DNA of 64,000 nt from NCBI RefSeq assembly GCF_014926405.1, contig NZ_JACXXJ020000005.1, positions 1,493,001-1,557,000 of the forward strand, given 5' to 3'. The notes beneath the pieces are model-generated. The model was not told the DNA's origin. It saw nothing but the letters and a program-made list of their open reading frames with translations, and searched no databases. The position numbers and the translations under genes were made by a program. This DNA is from Agrobacterium vitis (GTDB lineage Bacteria > Pseudomonadota > Alphaproteobacteria > Rhizobiales > Rhizobiaceae). Positions 59,369 to 64,000 of the stretch are shown piece after piece (position 1 is the stretch's first letter; every line of letters begins with the position of its first letter).

Positions 59369-59875
59369 ATGCAGAGCAATTTGGACAAGACGGGCTTTCC
59401 GAAAACCAGAGACGCTCGGCCCCTTGCTTTGCCGCCATGTGAGACCAGTCTGGAATGGCTGCATCATGCCCATGGGGAGCAAATGGCGCTATGCGCCGAG
59501 CTGGAAGAGATCGCCGATTCGCTGCCGAACACTATCAACCGGCAGAAATGCATCTACGCGGCCAAGGCGCTGACCCCGCTCATCAAGGGCGTCCATCACT
59601 ATGAGGAAAGCATCCTGTTTCCCTGGCTCGAAACATCGACACGCAGCGGCAGCGGCATGCACGAGACGCTGAACCGTTTGCGCTTCGAGCATTGCGAAGA
59701 TGAGTGTTTTGCCGAGGAACTGACGGATGCCCTGCTCAAACTCGGCAGCGGTCGCGAAGTCAACATGGAGGCCGTGGGCTATATGCTGCGTGGCTTCTTT
59801 GAAGGGCTGCGACGCCATATCGCCTTCGAGAGAGAACACATCCTCTGCCAGATCGGCGAAACCCAACTATCCTGA
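59369..59875 (+). CDS. Hemerythrin-like (HHE) domain protein
   Basis: A 168-residue four-helix protein of the hemerythrin/HHE superfamily. Likely di-iron ligands are His33 and His35 (LHHAHGEQ), His76/77 and Glu80 (HHYEES), His108 (FEHCEDE), and His150 with Glu154/His157 (RRHIAFEREH). Cys24, Cys42, Cys61, Cys109, Cys113 and Cys160 make it unusually cysteine-rich. ATG at 59369 has AGAAGGAG. The open frame 114 nt upstream is not needed. It diverges from ccoN, so an oxygen or nitric-oxide related role is plausible, not proven. Confidence 0.82.
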   Translation: MQSNLDKTGFPKTRDARPLALPPCETSLEWLHHAHGEQMALCAELEEIADSLPNTINRQKCIYAAKALTPLIKGVHHYEESILFPWLETSTRSGSGMHETLNRLRFEHCEDECFAEELTDALLKLGSGREVNMEAVGYMLRGFFEGLRRHIAFEREHILCQIGETQLS

Positions 59876-59931
59876 CGGGCAAGCTTTTGCCGTTAATCCC
59901 AACGGCGACTGCTCGGCTCTCTTCGGTCAAT

Positions 59932-60011
59932 AAAAACCCGTCACTCCGTGAACTGCCCCGGGAAGGTTGATGTCCAACTTTCGGGGGCAGTTCATGCAGT
60001 GACGGGTTTTT
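59932..60011. terminator. 80-nt hairpin between hemerythrin gene and DAHP synthase
   Basis: AAAAACCCGTCACT (59932-59945) pairs with AGTGACGGGTTTTT (59998-60011). Inner arms TGAACTGCCCC (49-59) and GGGGCAGTTCA (84-94) also pair, leaving a small loop. It lies between two converging genes and can terminate both. Its inner arms resemble insertion-sequence ends. Confidence 0.8.
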
Positions 60012-60028
60012 GGTTTGAGCCTAAACGA

Positions 60029-61405
60029 TCAGGCACCGATTGATCTCAGCCGCTTCTCGTCGCGTCCGCCCTTCATGCGCTCGGCCAGAAGGAAGGCCAA
60101 TTCCAGCGCCTGATCCGCATTGAGACGCGGGTCGCAATGAGTATGGTAGCGATCCTGCAAATCTTCAGCGGAAACGGCGCGTGCGCCACCGGTGCATTCG
60201 GTCACGTCGTTGCCGGTCATCTCGATATGGATGCCGCCAGGATGCGAGCCTTCGGCCCGGTGGATCTGGAAGAAGCTTTCCACTTCCGACAGGATCCGGT
60301 CAAAGGGCCGGGTCTTGTAGTGATTGAGCGTGATGGTGTTGCCATGCATCGGATCGCAGGACCATACGACCTTGCGCCCTTCCCGCTCCACCGCGCGGAT
60401 CAGGCGCGGCAGATGGTCAGCAACCTTGTCGTGGCCGAAGCGGCAGATAAGCGTCAGACGACCCGCTTCATTCAGCGGATTGAGAATGTCGATCAGGTTG
60501 AGAAGATCGTCAGCCTGAAGCGACGGGCCGCATTTGAGGCCCAGCGGGTTTTTGATTCCGCGGCAATATTCGATATGGGCATGATCGGCCTGACGGGTAC
60601 GGTCGCCGATCCAGATCATGTGGCCTGATGTGGCGTAATGATCGCCAGATGTCGAATCGACGCGGGTCAGAGCCTCTTCATAGCCGAGAAGCAGAGCTTC
60701 ATGGCTGGTGAAGAAATCGGTTTCGCGCAGGCTGGCATTGGTTTCCGCCGTGATGCCGACCGCCTTCATGAAATCCATGGTCTCGGAAATCCGGTCGGCA
60801 AGCTTGCGATAACGCTCTGCCTGCGGGCTGTCCTTGACGAAGCCCAGCATCCATTGATGAACGTTTTCGAGATTGGCATAGCCACCCATGGCGAAAGCGC
60901 GCAGCAGGTTCAGCGTCGCGGCTGACTGGCGATAGGCCATCAACTGACGATGCGGATCGGGAACACGAGACTCTTCGGTGAAATCGATGCCATTGATGAT
61001 ATCGCCACGGTAGCTCGGCAACTCGACATCACCCTGACGCTCGAAATCCGACGAGCGCGGCTTGGCGAACTGGCCAGCGATGCGGCCGACCTTGACGACC
61101 GGAAGCTGGGCGCCAAAGGTCAGGACGACCGCCATCTGCAGGAAGGCGCGGAAGAAGTCGCGGATTGTGTCGGCGCCGTGTTCGGCAAAGCTTTCGGCAC
61201 AATCGCCGCCCTGAAGCAGGAAGCCGTTGCCATCAGCCACATTGGCAAGTGCCTTTTTCAACCGGCGCGCCTCACCAGCAAAGACCAGCGGCGGATAAGT
61301 GGCCAGCTTTTTCTCTGCTGCGGCCAATGCGGCCTGGTCCGGATAGGCCGGAGCCTGCTTGATCGGCTTCTGCCTCCAGCTTGTCGGGGTCCAATTCTGC
61401 GCCAT
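60029..61405 (-). CDS. Class II 3-deoxy-7-phosphoheptulonate (DAHP) synthase
   Basis: A 458-residue first enzyme of the shikimate pathway, condensing PEP with erythrose 4-phosphate. It is the class II (plant/Mycobacterium) type: [50 protein letters not shown] and [20 protein letters not shown] precedes the ATG at 61405; a GTG three codons upstream is possible. It converges with the hemerythrin gene. Confidence 0.95.
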   Translation of the reverse strand: MAQNWTPTSWRQKPIKQAPAYPDQAALAAAEKKLATYPPLVFAGEARRLKKALANVADGNGFLLQGGDCAESFAEHGADTIRDFFRAFLQMAVVLTFGAQLPVVKVGRIAGQFAKPRSSDFERQGDVELPSYRGDIINGIDFTEESRVPDPHRQLMAYRQSAATLNLLRAFAMGGYANLENVHQWMLGFVKDSPQAERYRKLADRISETMDFMKAVGITAETNASLRETDFFTSHEALLLGYEEALTRVDSTSGDHYATSGHMIWIGDRTRQADHAHIEYCRGIKNPLGLKCGPSLQADDLLNLIDILNPLNEAGRLTLICRFGHDKVADHLPRLIRAVEREGRKVVWSCDPMHGNTITLNHYKTRPFDRILSEVESFFQIHRAEGSHPGGIHIEMTGNDVTECTGGARAVSAEDLQDRYHTHCDPRLNADQALELAFLLAERMKGGRDEKRLRSIGA

Positions 61406-61510
61406 CGTCTTCACCTAAACAAAACGCGGCCATGCCTGCGGGCCGCTCGGATTGGCGGCTTATAAACGCTTAATGGAAGCTTGAAAAGCAATACCTTGTT
61501 GTCAAATCGG

Positions 61511-61578
61511 CCTTCCATAGGTGAAAACCATCCTGGAAGGATTTTGGACAACAGGGAAGCAGTAACCTGCCTCCCTGT
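61511..61578 (-). terminator. Hairpins after gor
   Basis: ACAGGGA (61551-61557) pairs with TCCCTGT (61572-61578), with an inner GCAG/CTGC. CCTTCCA (61511-61517) pairs with TGGAAGG (61534-61540). Both lie between the gor stop and the DAHP synthase start. The T tail is weak, so confidence is moderate. Confidence 0.5.
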
Positions 61579-61601
61579 ATCTTAAGGGGGATTGGTGATT
61601 T

Positions 61602-62990
61602 TTAAACCCGCTCGCCATTCCTGACCCGGTAGCTCGGGTTATACATGGTGACCAGCTCCTCAGACGCGGTCGGATGCACGGCCATCGTGCGATCAAAATC
61701 GTCCTTGGTGCAGCCAGCCTTGAGGGTAATGCCGAGCAATTGCGCCATTTCGCCAGCGTCATGGCCCAGAATATGGGCACCAACCACTTTTCGGTCAGCC
61801 GCATTGACGACCAGCTTCATGATCACTTTTTCGGTGCGTCCCGACAGGGTGGCCTTCATCGGCCGGAATTCGGCCTTGTAGATCTCGATTTCCGGGAACG
61901 TGCGGGCCGCCTCTTCCTCGGTCATGCCGACCGTGCCGATTTCCGGCTGCGAAAAGACCGCCGTGGCGATCAGATCATGATCCGGCGAGGTCGGATTGTT
62001 TTTGTATTCCGTCTCGATGAAACACATGGCCTCATGGATCGCCACCGGTGTCAACTGCACCCGGTCCGTCACGTCACCCAATGCAAAAATGCCCGGCACG
62101 TTGGTGCGTGAGTATTGATCGACGATGATGGCACCGCGCTCATTGACAGCAACACCCGCCGTCTCGAGACCGAGGCCCTTGGTATAGGGATCGCGGCCCA
62201 AAGCCAGCATGACCGTTTCAGCAGAAATCACCCCATTATTGCGGGTGCGGACAGAAAGGCCACCCGCGGCCATCTTCTCGACTTCCTCGATCACATCCGT
62301 GCAGAGAATACGAATGCCCTTGGCTTCCATGGCCTGGTGCAGGCCACGGCGGATATCCTGGTCGAAGCGCGACAGAATTTCCTTGCCACGATAGATCAGC
62401 GTCGTATCGACGCCGAGACCATGGAAGATATTGGCAAATTCCACAGCGATATAACCGCCACCGGCAATCACGATCGAGCGGGGCAGCGTCTCCAGATGGA
62501 AGGCTTCATTGGAGGTGATGCATAGCTCGTGCCCCGGCAAGGAGGTATGCGCATTGGCAGAACCGCCGACCGCTATGATGATCCGCTCGGCCGTCACTTC
62601 CCGTCCGGTCGCCAGCAGACGGACGCGATTGGGACCGGTCAGCTCCGCACGGCTCTCAATCAGTTCCGCACCGGCGCTGTTGAGACCCTTTCTGTACAGG
62701 CCTTCCAGACGTTCGATTTCCTGGTCCTTGGCCGCGATCAGCTTTTTCCAGTCGAATCGGCTTTCGCCCACCGTCCAGCCAAATCCCGCCGCATCCTCGA
62801 AATGCTCGTGGAACTGCGATGCATAGACGAACAGCTTTTTCGGCACGCAGCCCCTGATGACGCAGGTGCCGCCAAATCGGTATTCCTCGGCAATCGCCAC
62901 CCGCTTGCCCATGGAGGCCGCAAGCCGGGCGCTGCGCACACCGCCGGAGCCGCCGCCGATGACGAACAGATCATAATCGAATGATGACAT
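61602..62990 (-). CDS. gor: Glutathione-disulfide reductase
   Basis: A 462-residue FAD/NADPH enzyme. FAD motif GGGSGGVRSAR (12-22), redox disulfide GGTCVIRGCVPKK (Cys43, Cys48), NADP motif AGGGYIAVEFA, and the C-terminal His-Glu pair in HPTASEE. ATG at 62990 gives the standard N-terminus (MSSFDYDLFVIGGG). It is separated from the DUF2059 gene by a terminator, so it has its own promoter near 63000-63170. Confidence 0.96.
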   Translation of the reverse strand: MSSFDYDLFVIGGGSGGVRSARLAASMGKRVAIAEEYRFGGTCVIRGCVPKKLFVYASQFHEHFEDAAGFGWTVGESRFDWKKLIAAKDQEIERLEGLYRKGLNSAGAELIESRAELTGPNRVRLLATGREVTAERIIIAVGGSANAHTSLPGHELCITSNEAFHLETLPRSIVIAGGGYIAVEFANIFHGLGVDTTLIYRGKEILSRFDQDIRRGLHQAMEAKGIRILCTDVIEEVEKMAAGGLSVRTRNNGVISAETVMLALGRDPYTKGLGLETAGVAVNERGAIIVDQYSRTNVPGIFALGDVTDRVQLTPVAIHEAMCFIETEYKNNPTSPDHDLIATAVFSQPEIGTVGMTEEEAARTFPEIEIYKAEFRPMKATLSGRTEKVIMKLVVNAADRKVVGAHILGHDAGEMAQLLGITLKAGCTKDDFDRTMAVHPTASEELVTMYNPSYRVRNGERV

Positions 62991-63168
62991 GGAAAACTCC
63001 CGCAAGACGGACGGCCAAAGCGTCCCTCGAAAATTTCAGTAGATCGGCCGGACTGGCGAACAATGATGACCGCTGGCCAAGGACCATAAAATCATCCATC
63101 CCCTATATGGGAATGGATAATAACAACAACAACGGAATGCAGCTGGATCGTTCCCGACCGGCCCAACA

Positions 63169-63202
63169 ATAAAGCCCGGAACCAGGTCCGGGCTTTTTTT
63201 AA
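63169..63202. terminator. Terminator after the DUF2059 gene
   Basis: AAAGCCCGGA (63171-63180) pairs with TCCGGGCTTT (63187-63196), loop ACCAGG, followed by T-runs on both sides. Confidence 0.9.
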
Positions 63203-63216
63203 TCGGTGTTATCAGA

Positions 63217-63810
63217 TCAAGGCTTCGGGGCGGGTGCTGGAGCAGCCGGGGCCGGAGCCGGTTCGGAAGCCGGCATCTGCGCCTTCAACTGTGCACCGGC
63301 CACCTTGACCAGGGCATCATTGGTGTTCTTTTCGAGATCACGCGCCACACCGGCAGCCCAGATATCGGCGGACTTGCCAAGCTCACGATTGGCGACCGGC
63401 TGGTCCTTGATCAGCTTCTTGCCAGCCGGGCTGGAGAAGAAGGCCGCAATCTGCTTCAACTCTTCCTGAGTAAACGACTTGGCATAAACCGTTGCCGCTT
63501 CCTTTTCGAGATCGCCACGGCGGGCAGCCAACGCGATGGCCTGCTGGTCAACAGTCTTGTCGATCTGGTCTTCAAGGTTAGGATAAGCCTGGATGAGCTG
63601 TGCCTTCAACCGAGCGGCGACATTCGGCAGGATATTGTCGAATACATTGGTAACGCCCAGCGCCGTGATGGCCTGACGGGCAGTATCGATCTGCGCATCC
63701 GTCACATCCTGCGCGCGAGCGGCCGGACCAGCCAGAAGCGAAGCTGCGATAACCGCACCGGCAACCATGTGACCGAGATTAAGGCGACCGAGACCCTGAT
63801 ATTTGCTCAT
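63217..63810 (-). CDS. DUF2059 exported protein
   Basis: A 197-residue exported protein. The signal peptide runs from the start to about ARAQ (VAGAVIAASLLAGPAARA), followed by a helical DUF2059 domain (AYPNLEDQIDKTVDQQA, SFTQEELKQIAAFFSSPAGKK). It ends in a Pro/Ala tail. ATG at 63810 has AGGAG 9 nt upstream; another ATG at 63819 is too close to it. The function of the family is unknown. The rpiA-DUF2059-gor order is familiar from Agrobacterium. Confidence 0.85.
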   Translation of the reverse strand: MSKYQGLGRLNLGHMVAGAVIAASLLAGPAARAQDVTDAQIDTARQAITALGVTNVFDNILPNVAARLKAQLIQAYPNLEDQIDKTVDQQAIALAARRGDLEKEAATVYAKSFTQEELKQIAAFFSSPAGKKLIKDQPVANRELGKSADIWAAGVARDLEKNTNDALVKVAGAQLKAQMPASEPAPAPAAPAPAPKP

Positions 63811-63949
63811 AAAACTCATGCTCCTGTTTGTGTCCCCAGCGCTCGCCTCCAACGGCAGCGCTGAATTGTCATATTGGTATTATCGATGCACATGGCCGGG
63901 ACGTGAACTTGCGCCTGACCATGACCATCCGGCTGTCAAGCCGCGTCCA

Positions 63950-64000
63950 TCACGCCACAGGCTCGATCACCCGCGCACCATCAGAGCCAGCCACGACGGC
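63950..64000 (-). CDS. C-terminal end of an upstream gene, possibly rpiA (partial)
   Basis: A minus-strand frame enters at the window edge and stops at 63950. It encodes AVVAGSDGARVIEPVA. This fits the end of ribose-5-phosphate isomerase A by recollection and by gene order, but 16 residues are too few to be sure. Confidence 0.35.
   Translation of the reverse strand, partial: AVVAGSDGARVIEPVA

Overview
The window reads as chromosomal core DNA of an alphaproteobacterium of the order Rhizobiales, most likely Rhizobiaceae (Agrobacterium/Allorhizobium/Rhizobium type). The evidence is the dusB-ntrB-ntrC-ntrY-ntrX-hfq-hflX order, a pyruvate dehydrogenase operon whose E1-beta carries its own lipoyl domain, a fused IspDF, a ccoNOQP oxidase, a class II DAHP synthase, and intergenic palindromic repeats that look like rhizobial mosaic elements. 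There are no rRNA or tRNA genes, no CRISPR array and no intact transposon. Most genes lie on the minus strand in long operons.

Layout. 0-9 kb: a minus-strand chain for cell envelope and replication/translation (rlpA, a DacF-like protein, tmk, holB, metG, tatD, a metallo-beta-lactamase-fold hydrolase), with one plus-strand TauE/SafE permease inserted. 9-15 kb: an atypical short-chain dehydrogenase, then a sulfite-reduction cluster (cysG, DUF2849, cysI, DUF934, ferredoxin-NADP reductase). 15-18 kb: plus-strand nucleoside deaminase, mazG and a sulfotransferase-like gene. 18-27 kb: hflX, hfq and the nitrogen two-component systems NtrYX and NtrBC with dusB. 27-32 kb: ispDF (carrying an apparent frameshift), a CinA-type amidase, a Coq10/RatA-like protein, an MHS-family transporter and two tandem P-loop kinases. 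32-44 kb: lipA, lpdA, pdhC-pdhB-pdhA, an FtsB/DivIC-like protein, eno, kdsA and a VOC protein. This block makes lipoate and runs the pyruvate dehydrogenase complex. 44-49 kb: an accessory-looking set (exported chorismate-lyase-like protein, two amidohydrolases, a divergent gamma-glutamyltransferase). 49-55 kb: an extended uvrB, a membrane GGDEF-EAL protein and a small VOC protein. 55-60 kb: the cbb3 oxidase operon with a perfect FNR/FixK box, and a hemerythrin-like gene. 60-64 kb: class II DAHP synthase, glutathione reductase, a DUF2059 exported protein, and the last few codons of a further gene.

The strongest leads are the one-base frameshift at a T6 run in the normally essential ispDF; a DacF-like protein missing two of the three penicillin-binding motifs; an SDR missing the catalytic Tyr and Lys; a CtrA-type site in front of rlpA; a thrice-repeated TCGGGCAA motif between ispDF and dusB; a family of 105-bp double-hairpin elements; and an 80-nt hairpin made of two abutted IS-like ends. 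I do not see a convincing new multi-gene defence or mobile system. No database search or alignment was run. Family assignments rest on motifs and recalled family knowledge.
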